64,000 nucleotides of DNA. It comes from Colwellia sp. (GTDB lineage: Bacteria; Pseudomonadota; Gammaproteobacteria; Enterobacterales; Alteromonadaceae). A model generated the notes under the pieces. It had not been told where the DNA came from, made no database searches, and saw only the letters and a list, made by a program, of their open reading frames with translations. Positions 46,406-61,096 of the stretch are shown here, piece by piece. The translations under genes and the position numbers were made by a program. The number at the start of each line of letters is the position of its first letter. Position 1 is the stretch's first letter. The stretch lies in the NCBI GenBank assembly GCA_002733765.1, contig NVWU01000004.1:119078-183077 (forward strand), in the 5' to 3' direction.

Positions 46406-47868
46406 TAATGACTACTAACTGGTGAAGGAGTATAAGTACCGACACCTAAATCCTCTAGATGACTTACTTTAGGCGATTTATGATGATTATTAGCTAATAT
46501 ATCCGCGGGTGAATGAGCAATGCGAAGTCCCATCTCACTTTCTTGACGAATCAACTCACCACGTAATGAATTGGCATACACGTCCGTAATTTTAATATCA
46601 ACAAATTGACCAATAACCGAATGTGGTGCGACAAAATTGACGGTACGGTTATTTTCTGTTTTGCCACGCAGTTCCATTGGGTTTTTCTTTGATGGTCCTT
46701 CAACTAAAACACGTTGCTCGGTATTTAGCATCTGTCTAGCAATACGTAAGGCTTGTTGCGTTATTTTGTCTTGTAACAGCTGTAAACGTTGTTTTTTAGT
46801 TTTGTCACTTATATCGTCAGGTAAATCAGCAGCAGGCGTACCGGGACGAGCGCTGTAAATAAAACTAAAACTTAAATCAAAATTTACCGCTTCAATTAAC
46901 TTCATGGTATCCATAAAATCTTCATCAGTTTCCCCAGGGAAGCCAATGATAAAATCTGACGACATAGAAAGTTCAGGGCGAACTTTTTTCAATTTTCTTA
47001 TCTGAGATTTATATTCAATAGCGGTATGACCACGCTTCATTTGCGTTAAAATTCGGTCACAACCACTTTGTACTGGAAGGTGTAGGTGGTTTACTAATTC
47101 AGGAACATCTTCGTATGCTTCAATAATATCATCAGTAAATTCAACCGGATGTGATGTGGTATAACGAATACGGTCAATGCCATCAATGGTTGCAACTAAA
47201 CGCACTAAATCGGCAAAACGGCATATGCTACCATCGTGCATTTCGCCGCGGTAGGCATTAACGTTTTGACCCAGTAAATTTACTTCGCGTACATCTTGCT
47301 CAGCAAGTTGGGCAATTTCATATAAAACATCATCAAGTGGTCGACTGACTTCTTCGCCACGAGTATAAGGGACCACGCAAAAAGTACAGTATTTACTACA
47401 GCCTTCCATAATAGAAACAAAAGCACTTGGGCCATCAGCTTTAGGCTCAGGTAAACGGTCAAATTTTTCAATCTCAGGAAAACTGACATCAACAATAGGA
47501 CTGCTGCTATGCTGCAATTGATTTAACATTTCAGGTAAGCGATGTAGCGTTTGTGGACCAAAAATCATATCCACAAAAGGTGCTCGTTTTCGAATTGCAT
47601 CACCTTCTTGTGAGGCAACACAACCACCAACACCAATAAGTAAACCGGGTTTAGTTTCTTTTAATTTCTTCCAGCGGCCTAGTTGGTGAAAAACTTTTTC
47701 TTGGGCTTTTTCACGAATAGAGCAAGTGTTTAGCAGAATTACATCAGCATCTTCCGCTTCTTGCGCTAGTTCAAAACCATGGGTTGAGTCTAATAATTCT
47801 GCCATTTTCTGCGAGTCATACTCGTTCATTTGACAGCCCCAAGTTTTGATATATAGCTTCTTACTCAT
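46405..47868 (-). CDS. miaB: tRNA-2-methylthio-N6-dimethylallyladenosine synthase
   Basis: MiaB is a radical SAM methylthiotransferase that modifies A37 of tRNAs reading UNN codons. The N-terminal cluster cysteines are in [24 protein letters not shown] and GGCVASQ. The radical SAM motif is CSKYCTFC near residue 156, and a C-terminal TRAM domain covers about 375-440. The 487-residue length is slightly above E. coli MiaB (474) because of a variable tail. It is the first gene of the conserved operon to lnt. Confidence 0.97.
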   Translation of the reverse strand: MSKKLYIKTWGCQMNEYDSQKMAELLDSTHGFELAQEAEDADVILLNTCSIREKAQEKVFHQLGRWKKLKETKPGLLIGVGGCVASQEGDAIRKRAPFVDMIFGPQTLHRLPEMLNQLQHSSSPIVDVSFPEIEKFDRLPEPKADGPSAFVSIMEGCSKYCTFCVVPYTRGEEVSRPLDDVLYEIAQLAEQDVREVNLLGQNVNAYRGEMHDGSICRFADLVRLVATIDGIDRIRYTTSHPVEFTDDIIEAYEDVPELVNHLHLPVQSGCDRILTQMKRGHTAIEYKSQIRKLKKVRPELSMSSDFIIGFPGETDEDFMDTMKLIEAVNFDLSFSFIYSARPGTPAADLPDDISDKTKKQRLQLLQDKITQQALRIARQMLNTEQRVLVEGPSKKNPMELRGKTENNRTVNFVAPHSVIGQFVDIKITDVYANSLRGELIRQESEMGLRIAHSPADILANNHHKSPKVSHLEDLGVGTYTPSPVSSH

Positions 47869-47996
47869 TTACTTTACTCTTACGTATTCGAATAGATTAA
47901 CATCGATATTGTTCAACCCAACGCTTGTTGAGGCATCGACAAAAGGAGACGTATTTTATATTAAATCAATCTGAATTTCGAGGTGTAAGGTGATTA

Positions 47997-50786
47997 TTAA
48001 TTATTATGCATAACGGGTAAGCTTAATACTAGCTGACTACCATTACCTTGTTCATTAAACGTATTGATAGATCCTTTGTGTTTATTAGCTATTTGGCGAA
48101 TGTAATACATAGAAAGATCAACATTTATTTTACTATTAAAATTAATGAAACTTTGGTGATCATCACTGATATTTAACCATATTTTACTTTTAAACTTTTG
48201 AATGACCACTTTGAAATTTCGACCTCCACCCTTTATAATTGCTGAGGTGATTGCTTCGAAAATAACTTTGTAAAGGTCAGCCCGAAGTTCATATTCTAAT
48301 TCACTTTCATTTACATCAAATTGAAAAAAAAGCGTTGTTTGGTATTTGCTTTGTAGGTACTCGGCTAGAAAAGGAATGGCAATTGTTAATGAATTACCAT
48401 TTAATGAGTTTGGCTCTGGCGATTTTTGTTGTTCACTCAACTCATCCACACATTGTTGTAGTAAATATTTGCTTTTGTTAATTTTATTTTCAGTTAATAG
48501 GGCTAGGGCAATGGTTAAGTTACGCTTAATTAGCATACTAGTTTTACTGTAATTACTAATGTCATTTTGTAAAAGACTATGAATGTGGTGAATCGACTTA
48601 CTACGTAAATAAAGTAACCAAGCACTAAGGCACACTATACCAAAGAAAACTATCGCATAAACTAATCGTATTTGCGGGGTCCAATACCAAGGAAAGGCGA
48701 CACTAATTTCAGTGTAGGCTTTATAATCACTCCATTGGCCTAAACTATTAGTAGCCATTATTTCAATGTAATAATGGCCTGAAGCTAAGCCTGTTAATGT
48801 TAATTGGTTGCCATTGATTTGATGCCATGTGTTGCCATTGAGTGTGTAGCGATATTGTTTAGTGGCACCTGGTCGGTAATCTAAGCTTGCTAAGTCAAGT
48901 GTGATTACATCATTACCACTGTCAATATTTATGGTTTTATTCAATAAATACGACTTACCTGATATGGTTGTTTTACTGATATAAACTTTAGGGTGAAAAG
49001 GAACTTTAGTTGCTTTTGGTAACTGTAACACTCCCGTGCTATTAGCAATTAATATTGAATCACTATAGGAGATAGGGGCATCAGTAAACGAATACTTTTC
49101 AGTATTTGTGATCATTGATATTTGATAATTCTCAGGGCTTATTTTATAAAGTGCCGGTTTGGCAGGAGCGAAAATATGCTCTCCAATTAAAGACATACTA
49201 TTAAAGTTTATGCCTTTAGCAAAATGACTTAATAGTTGTCCTTGCTCATTGTATACAAAAATACCATCGCCTTTAGTTGCTGCAAAGACTTTACCGTCGG
49301 CCTGTAAAAGGGATATAAATTTTGCACTTGTTTGATTTGTGATTTTTTTTACATTTTTTGCCTGACTGTTTACTAAATCTATCCCCGAAGCTGTTGCTAA
49401 CCACGTTTCGTTATTGTTTAATGGTAAAACATCAATAACTTCACCTGAGCTTAAACCAACACTTTCACTTATGTGTTGAGTAACTTTACTTTTATTTAAG
49501 TCATAAGTAATCAGACCTTGTCCGTCAGTAGCAATATAAAGTAAGTTATTTTTATGCCTTAAGTTAAGTAAAATCAGATCGCTTAAATCAGAGTCTTCAA
49601 ACGGCAAATGTATTTTTTCTGTTTGTTTGTTTGTTTTATTGTAGCGCCATAAACCATCAAATGTTGCGATAAACAAGTGACGATTGATACTTAGTAAATC
49701 GGTAATTCTCAAGGCTTTGTTTGATAACTTATCATTGATAGCTTTAACCGCGTTAACTTGTTTTTGTTTAAAGGGTGATAATGTATGAACCCCTTTGCCA
49801 TAACTGCCAATATATAATTGATTTTTATAAACCTCAGTTTCGAGCGAACTATAGGTTGTATCAAAAATAGCAGAGTGATTTTTTACGGTATTTTCAGTTA
49901 ATAGCTGAACACCTCTATTACTTACTAGCCATAAAACACCAGAACTATCGTGCAGTAAAGTTTGATATCTTGATTTTTCAACGATTGGAAAAGTATTATG
50001 GTGTTCTTTTAATGTTGTTAATTCACGTTTGGTTATTTTTCCAGAAAGGTCAACAGTAAAAAAATTTTTGTTGTTATTGCTTATTGCTATTGCTGAAATA
50101 GGAAAAAACGTTTTTTCCCTGATGAGAGTACCCGCATCACTGAGTTTGAAAAGGTGATTTTTACTAGTAATAATTGCCGTATTTTTAGAACTGGCGACAG
50201 CGACTATGTGCTCATTAATCTCTTTAATGTAGTGTATTTTTGGAGCATTATTAGTGCTGTCGATATAATATAATTTTTCTTTGTCGTTTAAATAGACTCT
50301 ATTCTCGCTAGAAAATAATATGTTATTGTCAATATTCTCCATCAATATCGTTGTTTCGCCAGTGGCTACCTCGTAACGATATAAATGTTGAGGAGCCATG
50401 CTGATGGCATAAAAGCTGTTTTTATGGTGGATAGCTCTATAAAACGTATTAGTTTTTGACTGGAGTTTGATAGGGTTTGTGGTACCGGTGTTAGTATTAA
50501 ACAACCATAAGCCTTTAGTTTCTGTTGCTAATATGAGTTGTTCATCTTTTATTGATAAACCATTTATCCAATTAAATGGGATGGGCCAATCTTTTTTATT
50601 GTTTGAAAAATTAATGATTTGTGAACCATCAAATCGATAGAGTCCATTTTGACCAGATAACCAAATAAAATCTTTTTTATCTTGTACTATAGAATAAATA
50701 TTGGCGGTATTCTCAAATGACTCTGTTTGTTTAGCAAAAGGTGAAAAAGAAATAAATACGGTGAAGAGAAATAAGAAAAAAAGCAA
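47997..50786 (-). CDS. Beta-propeller sensor protein with degenerate histidine-kinase-type ATPase domain
   Basis: The protein has an N-terminal export signal (LLFFLFLFTVFISFSPFA), a periplasmic propeller (about 20-620; NGLYRFDGSQ, LWLVSNRGVQLL), a Y_Y_Y domain (about 630-700) and a membrane helix (about 704-723). The cytoplasmic region resembles HATPase_c, with GNGSQLVLSLP at the end, but the N-box and DxGxG motifs are not recognisable (EAITSAIIKGG, SDDHQSF) and no phospho-accepting histidine motif stands out. The start is uncertain: TTG at 50786 is used because it begins the signal peptide. An ATG at 50972 or 51074 would overlap the upstream gene by over 120 bp, and none has a good ribosome binding site. 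Confidence 0.75.
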   Translation of the reverse strand: MLFFLFLFTVFISFSPFAKQTESFENTANIYSIVQDKKDFIWLSGQNGLYRFDGSQIINFSNNKKDWPIPFNWINGLSIKDEQLILATETKGLWLFNTNTGTTNPIKLQSKTNTFYRAIHHKNSFYAISMAPQHLYRYEVATGETTILMENIDNNILFSSENRVYLNDKEKLYYIDSTNNAPKIHYIKEINEHIVAVASSKNTAIITSKNHLFKLSDAGTLIREKTFFPISAIAISNNNKNFFTVDLSGKITKRELTTLKEHHNTFPIVEKSRYQTLLHDSSGVLWLVSNRGVQLLTENTVKNHSAIFDTTYSSLETEVYKNQLYIGSYGKGVHTLSPFKQKQVNAVKAINDKLSNKALRITDLLSINRHLFIATFDGLWRYNKTNKQTEKIHLPFEDSDLSDLILLNLRHKNNLLYIATDGQGLITYDLNKSKVTQHISESVGLSSGEVIDVLPLNNNETWLATASGIDLVNSQAKNVKKITNQTSAKFISLLQADGKVFAATKGDGIFVYNEQGQLLSHFAKGINFNSMSLIGEHIFAPAKPALYKISPENYQISMITNTEKYSFTDAPISYSDSILIANSTGVLQLPKATKVPFHPKVYISKTTISGKSYLLNKTINIDSGNDVITLDLASLDYRPGATKQYRYTLNGNTWHQINGNQLTLTGLASGHYYIEIMATNSLGQWSDYKAYTEISVAFPWYWTPQIRLVYAIVFFGIVCLSAWLLYLRSKSIHHIHSLLQNDISNYSKTSMLIKRNLTIALALLTENKINKSKYLLQQCVDELSEQQKSPEPNSLNGNSLTIAIPFLAEYLQSKYQTTLFFQFDVNESELEYELRADLYKVIFEAITSAIIKGGGRNFKVVIQKFKSKIWLNISDDHQSFINFNSKINVDLSMYYIRQIANKHKGSINTFNEQGNGSQLVLSLPVMHNN

Positions 50787-50801
50787 CGAATTAAGTTGCT
50801 T
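50776..50801 (-). terminator. Terminator-like hairpin after the 150-aa gene
   Basis: On the minus strand AAGCAAC pairs with GTTGCTT around a 7-base loop and runs into seven T residues. It lies 43 bp after the stop of the gene at 50845 and overlaps the start of the propeller sensor gene. Confidence 0.65.
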
Positions 50802-50844
50802 AATAATATTTGTACAATGAAAATTATTTAATTGAATTAAATCA

Positions 50845-51297
50845 TTAAATAATGCTCTCAGGGGCAATGTCTGTTTTATGTCTACGCCCACCACAAACGG
50901 CAAATACTTGTGGAGTATCTCCTGTTGTGATTGGTTTTTGTACCAGTAAGTAAGTTGGTTTGCGTGGATCATCGTGTTGTTGTTTTTCAGCCCATGCTTT
51001 ACGCACTTTATCGGCAGCTTCCTTAGAGTATTTCGATTCAAATGCGGTAGCGATGATTTCGACGCCAAAATCATCCATTACCATCATTGCATTGTTATGG
51101 TAGCCACTTGTGGTATCAAAATCTATATCTACCGTAAGAATATTATTTTCAGGTAACACAAGATCGGCGCGAATATTCGCGATTACTGCTCTATCCTTGT
51201 GTGCTTTTAAGTGTGTTTTGTTTGGTTTTTCTGTCATGTCATATACAATTTTAATGTCGTCATGAACTATTAATTCTTCTTTTTTTGTCGCGGTCAT
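50845..51297 (-). CDS. Hypothetical protein (150 aa)
   Basis: I do not recognise this family. The product is soluble, charged and has no signal peptide or membrane segment. It has a lysine/histidine-rich stretch (KTHLKAHKDRAVIANIRAD) and a central acidic, methionine-rich part (TVDIDFDTTSGYHNNAMMVMDDFG). The C-terminus contains VCGGRRHKTD. The gene is well supported by an AAGGAAAG ribosome binding site before ATG and by the terminator-like hairpin that follows. It is divergent from ubiF and sits with the propeller sensor inside the otherwise conserved ubiF-miaB junction. Confidence 0.75.
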   Translation of the reverse strand: MTATKKEELIVHDDIKIVYDMTEKPNKTHLKAHKDRAVIANIRADLVLPENNILTVDIDFDTTSGYHNNAMMVMDDFGVEIIATAFESKYSKEAADKVRKAWAEKQQHDDPRKPTYLLVQKPITTGDTPQVFAVCGGRRHKTDIAPESII

Positions 51298-51482
51298 AAT
51301 CTTTCCTTTTTACTATGTAAAATGATTAAAGTTAAATGCTTAAAAAATTAAAGCGGTTTCAATATAACTAAACAATAAATTTAATCAAGAATATTTTTTA
51401 AATTAGTAAAATATTTTATAGGCTTAACTTCATCTCTTCGCTACAATCAGTTGTTTGAGTATTCAGTGGAAATTAGGGCAAG

Positions 51483-52739
51483 ATGAAACAGTTTGATTGT
51501 GTGGTAGTTGGTGGTGGTATGGTGGGCGCAGCAAGTGCGCTAACGCTAGCACAATTAGGTTTACGTGTTGCCTTAGTTGAACAATTTGAACCAGAGCCTT
51601 ATTCACCAGAACAAAATTTAGATTTACGGGTGTCAGCTATATCAATCGCTTCACAGCATTTATTAGAGCAATTGGGTGCTTGGTCACAAGTAATACAATG
51701 GCGAGCTTGTCCTTATAAGCGATTAGGTGTGTGGGAACAAGCGTATGCTTATACTGAATTTAATGCACATGATATTAAACAACATCAGTTGGGACACATA
51801 GTTGAAAATAGGCTTTTACAATTAGCGTTATGGCAAAAAATTAACACTCAAACGAATATTGTTTTATTTTGTCCTTATAATTTAATTAACTTATCTCAAG
51901 AGATATCGCAGGTTAATTTAACGTTAAAAAATACCGAAACATTAACACAGACGAATATAACAGCTAAATTAGTGATTGCAGCAGACGGTGCTAATTCGCA
52001 AGTGAGGAAAATGGTAGATATTGGTATTACCGCATGGGATTACCAGCAATCAGCCATGTTAATCAATGTTAAAACCGAAAAGCCTCAACAAGACATAACA
52101 TGGCAGCAATTTTTTCCAACAGGGCCAGTCGCTTTCTTACCGTTAAAGAAAACGCCTTTAACGAAAGGTGATCTACCCCAAGAAAATAACACCACTAATG
52201 CCGAACTAGGTGGTTACGCTTCTTTAGTTTGGTATCATCAACGAGATGAAATTAAACGTTTATCTGCTTTGTCTAATCAACAATTACAACAGGAAATTAT
52301 TACTGCTTTTCCCAAACGCTTAGGGAAAATTGAAGTGGTAGATAAAGGTGCTTTTCCTTTAACTCGCCGCCATGCAAATAGTTATCAAAGTAAACGTGTT
52401 TTATTATTAGGCGATGCCGCACATACCATTAATCCTATGGCGGGTCAGGGTGTTAATTTAGGTTTTAAAGATGTAAAAGCACTACAAACCGTGATAGCCT
52501 CTGCGATTGCTAATGGTGAGTCTTGGCACGATATTAATGTGTTAGCTCGCTATGAAACCATGAGGCGTAAAGATAATTTACTTATGATGTCGACTATGGA
52601 TGCTTTGTATCATAGTTTTAGCCACCCATCATCAATGGTGAAAATGGTGAGAAATATGAGTTTGTTTGCCATAAACAAAATGCCTTTCATTAAGACAACA
52701 GTAAAAAATAAAGCCTTGGCTTACGCATGCGGAGTATAG
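51483..52739 (+). CDS. ubiF: Ubiquinone-biosynthesis FAD monooxygenase (UbiF type)
   Basis: This flavin hydroxylase of the UbiH/UbiF family probably hydroxylates demethoxyubiquinol at C6. The dinucleotide motif VVGGGMVGAASAL is at 8-20, the DG motif VIAADGANSQVRKM near 163, and the second FAD motif LLLGDAAHTINPMAGQGVNLGFKDV near 303. The blocks VENRLLQLALWQ, TWQQFFPTGPVAFLPL and GAFPLTRRHA favour UbiF over UbiH or UbiI. A loop of about 15 extra residues (around KKTPLTKGDLPQENN) is inserted before the SLVWY motif. In E. coli ubiF is divergent from miaB; here two genes intervene. Confidence 0.9.
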   Translation: MKQFDCVVVGGGMVGAASALTLAQLGLRVALVEQFEPEPYSPEQNLDLRVSAISIASQHLLEQLGAWSQVIQWRACPYKRLGVWEQAYAYTEFNAHDIKQHQLGHIVENRLLQLALWQKINTQTNIVLFCPYNLINLSQEISQVNLTLKNTETLTQTNITAKLVIAADGANSQVRKMVDIGITAWDYQQSAMLINVKTEKPQQDITWQQFFPTGPVAFLPLKKTPLTKGDLPQENNTTNAELGGYASLVWYHQRDEIKRLSALSNQQLQQEIITAFPKRLGKIEVVDKGAFPLTRRHANSYQSKRVLLLGDAAHTINPMAGQGVNLGFKDVKALQTVIASAIANGESWHDINVLARYETMRRKDNLLMMSTMDALYHSFSHPSSMVKMVRNMSLFAINKMPFIKTTVKNKALAYACGV

Positions 52740-52800
52740 ATTTTTTGTAAAAAAAAACTATCAGGCTCTTTACTAAAAAATTGGTGAAAGTTGAAAAGAA

Positions 52801-52826
52801 AAAAGAAGACCGAAGTCTTCTTTTTT
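52801..52826. terminator. Bidirectional terminator between ubiF and purB
   Basis: AAAAGAAGAC and GTCTTCTTTT pair around a CGAA tetraloop, with A and T runs on both sides, between convergent genes. Confidence 0.88.
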
Positions 52827-52872
52827 AGTCATTATAATCGTGACCAATTAATTGATTATAATGACGTCGCTT

Positions 52873-54252
<1,380 letters not shown>

Positions 54253-54282
54253 CTAGGTTAAAATATACTTTTAAAGTATCTG

Positions 54283-54918
54283 TTAAATTGTGCTAAGTAA
54301 TTGTTTTGCTGTTTTGACTAATTTATTACGGCTAAATATTATCCTTCGACGTTTACCGCCGACTTGTCGCCATAATACGGTAGATCTTATTCCGGCTAGC
54401 AATAAGGCTCTGATTTTATGCTGGTTAGCCGTTTGCTTTAAGATGTTTGGCTCTCCAGCTACTTGAATACGAGCACCAAGCGGGCTAATAATATCACTGT
54501 AAATACTGGCAAAACTGGCGATTAGCGTTTCACTGGTTATCGAATAATGATCAAGCTGCCTTTTCGTTGCCTCAATGCGCTCACCAAGTAGTGTTAGCTG
54601 TTTAGGTTGTTTTGTCAGGCGACGTTCTAAATTGATTAAGCTAATAATATAACGAGTAAATTCAGGATCTTTAACTTTATTTATTTTACCGTTTGAGCGA
54701 GAAGAATCGCCTAAATGATTAATTAATAATTCAAGACCTGGTTTAACATTGGCTAACTCGCCACCATAAACCGCTAATGTGTTTTCTGGAGATGTGGTGA
54801 TGATGCTATTGAGTAACACCGCAAGCTCACTATCATTAACTTGGCCATTGCGGGATACTTGCTGTACAAGGTGCGCTACTTGGCATATAGCGGCAAAAGT
54901 TATGGTTTGTTCTTTCAT
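54283..54918 (-). CDS. hflD: High frequency lysogenization protein HflD homologue
   Basis: HflD is a small mainly helical, membrane-associated protein; in E. coli it binds the lambda CII protein, but its housekeeping role is unclear. Family features here are the N-terminal FAAICQVAHLVQQVSRNG, the region LERRLTKQPKQLTLLGERIE, and the C-terminal IRALLLAGIRSTVLWRQVGGKRRRIIFSR. The length of 211 residues matches. It lies between mnmA and purB as in E. coli. Confidence 0.94.
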   Translation of the reverse strand: MKEQTITFAAICQVAHLVQQVSRNGQVNDSELAVLLNSIITTSPENTLAVYGGELANVKPGLELLINHLGDSSRSNGKINKVKDPEFTRYIISLINLERRLTKQPKQLTLLGERIEATKRQLDHYSITSETLIASFASIYSDIISPLGARIQVAGEPNILKQTANQHKIRALLLAGIRSTVLWRQVGGKRRRIIFSRNKLVKTAKQLLSTI

Positions 54919-54980
54919 GTATAATCTAAACTGCTTTTATTGAAAGTTAATGGTTATTGTTAATTTTTTGAACTCTTTAC

Positions 54981-56150
54981 TTAACGAATTAGGGTATTAA
55001 TAATACCACCACCTAGACAGACATCATCTTGGTAAAATACGACGGATTGCCCAGGCGTTACAGAGCTTTGTGGCTCAATAAAATCTATTTGATATTCAGG
55101 TGTTTCTTCCGTATCACTGTTTAATTTTTTTTCTAATGGACTGACTATACAAGCGACATCTTCTTGGCGATAGCGCGTTTTTACAGTGCACTTGATCGGC
55201 GCAGTTAATTCTTGGCGATCAACCCAATGCAATTGATTGGCAATTAATCCTTTGGAAAATAGGCGAGGGTGGTTATGCCCTTGACCGACAATAAGAACGT
55301 TGCGAAGTAAGTCTTTTTCTACTACGTACCAAGGCTCTTCGCCAGCATTAGCTAAACCACCAATACGTAGACCTTTACGTTGTCCTAGCGTGTGATACAT
55401 CAAGCCATCATGGTGTCCTACAGCGACACCTTCAGCGGATTCAATAATACCTGGTTGGGCGGGCAAATACTGTCCTAAAAAATCTTTAAACTTTCGCTCA
55501 CCAATAAAGCATATACCCGTGCTATCTTTTTTATTATGGGTGATTAAACCGGCTTTTTCAGCAATCGCGCGAACTTGTGGTTTTTCAATATGACCCACAG
55601 GGAATAATGTATGGGCAAGTTGTTGCTCATTTAAGGTATATAAAAAGTAGCTTTGATCTTTATTGTTGTCTAAACCACGCACCATAGTCCAATGGCCATC
55701 GATAAACTGTCGTTGTACATAATGTCCCGTTGCAATGTAATCTGCATTCAAGTCTTCACAGGCAAACTCTAAAAATGCTTTAAACTTTATTTCTTTATTG
55801 CACATAATATCAGGATTTGGTGTACGTCCTGCCTTATACTCAGCTAGGAAATACTCGAATACATTATCCCAATATTCTGTGGCAAAGTTGATAGTATGCA
55901 GTTTGATATCTAATTTGTCACAAATAGCTTGAGCATCTTTTAAGTCTTGCGCAGCGGTACAATACTCGTCGGTATCATCTTCTTCCCAGTTTTTCATGAA
56001 CAGGCCTTCAACTTGATAACCTTGTTCTTTTAATAAAAAAGCAGAGACAGAAGAGTCAACACCACCTGACATACCCACAATAACTTTTGTTTGTTGTGGT
56101 GCTTTTTGCTTTGGTAACTTATGTTGTTGTGTTGTAAGCTCGATAGACAT
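54981..56150 (-). CDS. mnmA: tRNA-specific 2-thiouridylase
   Basis: MnmA puts sulfur on U34 of tRNA Lys, Glu and Gln, taking it from the TusE relay. The PP-loop [15 protein letters not shown] lies near residues 25-39. The catalytic cysteines are in [11 protein letters not shown] near 117 and [11 protein letters not shown] near 214. The start at 56150 is preferred because GAG lies 7 bases before it; an in-frame ATG at 56177 adds nine residues not typical of the family. The product is then 389 residues. It heads mnmA-hflD-purB. Confidence 0.96.
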   Translation of the reverse strand: MSIELTTQQHKLPKQKAPQQTKVIVGMSGGVDSSVSAFLLKEQGYQVEGLFMKNWEEDDTDEYCTAAQDLKDAQAICDKLDIKLHTINFATEYWDNVFEYFLAEYKAGRTPNPDIMCNKEIKFKAFLEFACEDLNADYIATGHYVQRQFIDGHWTMVRGLDNNKDQSYFLYTLNEQQLAHTLFPVGHIEKPQVRAIAEKAGLITHNKKDSTGICFIGERKFKDFLGQYLPAQPGIIESAEGVAVGHHDGLMYHTLGQRKGLRIGGLANAGEEPWYVVEKDLLRNVLIVGQGHNHPRLFSKGLIANQLHWVDRQELTAPIKCTVKTRYRQEDVACIVSPLEKKLNSDTEETPEYQIDFIEPQSSVTPGQSVVFYQDDVCLGGGIINTLIR

Positions 56151-56258
56151 TAAAAACTCGTGATAGTAAAGATACATATACTAGATAAAAAGGCGCAGAA
56201 TTATAACATGACCGTTACCGTGATTAAATAGTCATGTTTAAGATCAATTATTATGTTT

Positions 56259-56876
56259 TCATTTAATTATTTTATATGCACCATTATCAATGTTATTTAT
56301 TGTCCATTGACCAATGGCATACCGAATTAATCGTAACGTTGGGAAACCTATATTTGCTGTCATACGTCGCACCTGTCGATTACGTCCTTCGGTAATGATT
56401 ATTTCAAGCCAAGTCGTTGCTATATTGGCGCGTTCTCTAATAGGGGGAACACGCGGCCATATCTGAGGCTCGGTCATAAGGTTTACTTTAGCCGGTAATG
56501 TCAACCCATCTTTTAGCTCAACACCAGTGCGTAATTTGGCTAAATCATCGTCAGTTGGCAGACCTTCTACTTGAACCCAGTAGGTTTTTGCTGTTTTCTT
56601 TTTTGGATTAGCAATTGTATTTTGTAATTTACCATCATTGGTTAATAGTAATAATCCTTCGCTATCTCTATCAAGTCGTCCGGCAGCATAAATATCTTTT
56701 ATTGGAATGAAATCTTTTAAGGTTTGACGTTTTTCTTTTCCAATATGTTTTTCATCGGTAAATTGGCACAAAACATCAAAAGGTTTATTAAAAAGTACTA
56801 TTTTATTATTGCTTTTATCGGGTCGTACCTTTGTTGGCTGTTTTGTTCTATGCCTTGTATTAACTTTGTTGTTCAT
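56259..56876 (-). CDS. rluE: 23S rRNA pseudouridine(2457) synthase
   Basis: RluE makes pseudouridine 2457 in 23S rRNA. This small RsuA-family enzyme has the catalytic aspartate in [16 protein letters not shown] near residue 68 and the C-terminal RNA-binding blocks [26 protein letters not shown]. There is no N-terminal S4 domain, as in RluE. It is divergent from the icd genes, as in E. coli, where rluE and icd are neighbours. Confidence 0.93.
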   Translation of the reverse strand: MNNKVNTRHRTKQPTKVRPDKSNNKIVLFNKPFDVLCQFTDEKHIGKEKRQTLKDFIPIKDIYAAGRLDRDSEGLLLLTNDGKLQNTIANPKKKTAKTYWVQVEGLPTDDDLAKLRTGVELKDGLTLPAKVNLMTEPQIWPRVPPIRERANIATTWLEIIITEGRNRQVRRMTANIGFPTLRLIRYAIGQWTINNIDNGAYKIIK

Positions 56877-59452
<2,576 letters not shown>

Positions 59453-59744
59453 ACGTAAAAAATACAATGTGTAAATAAGGGCTAAATGATAAAACTTGGT
59501 TCTTTTTACCACTCAATAGTATTCAGTAAGATGATAATCGCTATTATAACCAAGTGATTATTGTTATTACTTTTTTTACTCAGTTTTAAGTTAAACTGAA
59601 AAATACAACATTACGTTGACTAAATTAAGTGAAGTTAAGCAGAATGCCACACTTTGTTAATATCGATTGATTTATCGTTTTGTTTCTTTTATATATTTTA
59701 TAGGCATTGGTTGATGTCCACTCTTCCAATTAGGAGAACGCTTT

Positions 59745-60995
59745 ATGACAAGTAAAATCTCAATTCCCAGTATAGGTGATAAAATTACTGTATCAAACGG
59801 TAAATTATTAGTACCGAACAATCCAATTATTCCTTTTATTGAAGGTGATGGTATTGGTGTTGATGTTACACCCCCTATGATTAAAGTCGTTGATGCCGCT
59901 ATAAGTAAAGCTTACGGCGGTGAGAGAAAGATTGCCTGGATGGAAGTTTATGCAGGTGAAAAAGCAACCCAAGTGTATGATTCTGAAACATGGTTACCAG
60001 ATGAAACATTGGAAATGTTTAAAGAATATAAAGTGGGTATCAAAGGCCCATTAACCACACCGGTAGGTGGTGGAATGCGTTCATTAAATGTAGCTTTGCG
60101 CCAAATTTTAGATTTGTATGTTTGTCAACGTCCAGTGCAATGGTTTACCGGGGTACCAAGCCCAGTTAAAAGACCTAGTGAAGTAGACATGGTTATTTTC
60201 CGTGAAAATACTGAAGATATTTATGCAGGTATTGAATATCAAGCAGGCACCGACGACGCTAAAAAAATTATTTCTTTTTTACAAGATGAAATGGGCGTAA
60301 CTAAAATTCGTTTTACTGATGATTGTGGTATTGGTATTAAACCTGTCTCTAAAGAAGGTACGCAACGTTTAGTACGCCAAGCAATACAGTATGCTATTGA
60401 TCATAATAGGGACTCTGTAACGCTTGTACACAAAGGTAATATCATGAAGTTTACCGAAGGCGCTTTTAAAGACTGGGGTTATGAATTAGCCTGTGAAGAG
60501 TTTGGCGCTGAATTAATTGATGGTGGACCTTGGTGTCGTGTTAAAAATCCTAAAACAGGTAAAGAAATCATTATTAAAGATGTTATTGCTGATGCTATGT
60601 TGCAACAAATTTTGCTTCGCCCAGCAGAATATAGTGTTATTGCAACGCTGAATTTAAATGGTGATTATTTATCTGATGCATTGGCTGCGCAAGTGGGTGG
60701 TATTGGTATTGCACCAGGCGCTAACTTAAACGATGAAGTGGCGATATTTGAGGCTACTCATGGTACTGCACCTAAATATGCCGGTAAAAATAAAGTAAAC
60801 CCAGGCTCGGTAATTTTATCAGCAGAAATGATGCTCCGACATATGGGGTGGGTAGAAGCGGCTGATTTACTTTTAAAAGGAATGTCAGGAGCTATCGGTG
60901 CTAAAACTGTCACTTATGATTTTGAACGATTAATGGATGATGCTACTTTAGTCACCTGTTCTCAATTTGGTGATTGTATCATTGATCATATGTAA
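59745..60995 (+). CDS. icd: Isocitrate dehydrogenase (NADP), dimeric type
   Basis: This is the usual homodimeric enzyme of 416 residues, the counterpart of E. coli Icd. The substrate-binding loop [13 protein letters not shown] near 107-119 holds the serine that AceK phosphorylates in E. coli. Other blocks are the N-terminal [31 protein letters not shown] near 158, and the NADP-binding region [19 protein letters not shown] near 341. A GGAG ribosome binding site precedes the ATG. It lies 292 bp after the monomeric icd gene, far enough for a separate promoter, so the isozymes may be regulated differently. Confidence 0.97.
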   Translation: MTSKISIPSIGDKITVSNGKLLVPNNPIIPFIEGDGIGVDVTPPMIKVVDAAISKAYGGERKIAWMEVYAGEKATQVYDSETWLPDETLEMFKEYKVGIKGPLTTPVGGGMRSLNVALRQILDLYVCQRPVQWFTGVPSPVKRPSEVDMVIFRENTEDIYAGIEYQAGTDDAKKIISFLQDEMGVTKIRFTDDCGIGIKPVSKEGTQRLVRQAIQYAIDHNRDSVTLVHKGNIMKFTEGAFKDWGYELACEEFGAELIDGGPWCRVKNPKTGKEIIIKDVIADAMLQQILLRPAEYSVIATLNLNGDYLSDALAAQVGGIGIAPGANLNDEVAIFEATHGTAPKYAGKNKVNPGSVILSAEMMLRHMGWVEAADLLLKGMSGAIGAKTVTYDFERLMDDATLVTCSQFGDCIIDHM

Positions 60996-61045
60996 GTTTT
61001 GAAGGAAAAACACTTATAACATAGTGTTTTTTAAGTTATATGTAT

Positions 61046-61077
61046 AAAAAAACACAGCTATTCGCTGTGTTTTTTTA
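61046..61077. terminator. Bidirectional terminator between icd and cspD
   Basis: AAAAAACACAGC pairs with GCTGTGTTTTTT around a short loop, with A and T runs on each side, between convergent genes. Confidence 0.9.
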
Positions 61078-61096
61078 TTTTGCAGTTGACATAATA

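Noticed and set aside
59486-59557. 23-codon frame between the two icd genes with AAGGG upstream
   Set aside because: Too short and low in complexity to support without conservation; the region is better read as leader/promoter for the second icd gene.
59490-59580. ACTTGGTT ... AACCAAGT inverted repeat after the monomeric icd gene
   Set aside because: The arms are about 45 bases apart and the T run is not adjacent, so it is not a convincing terminator.
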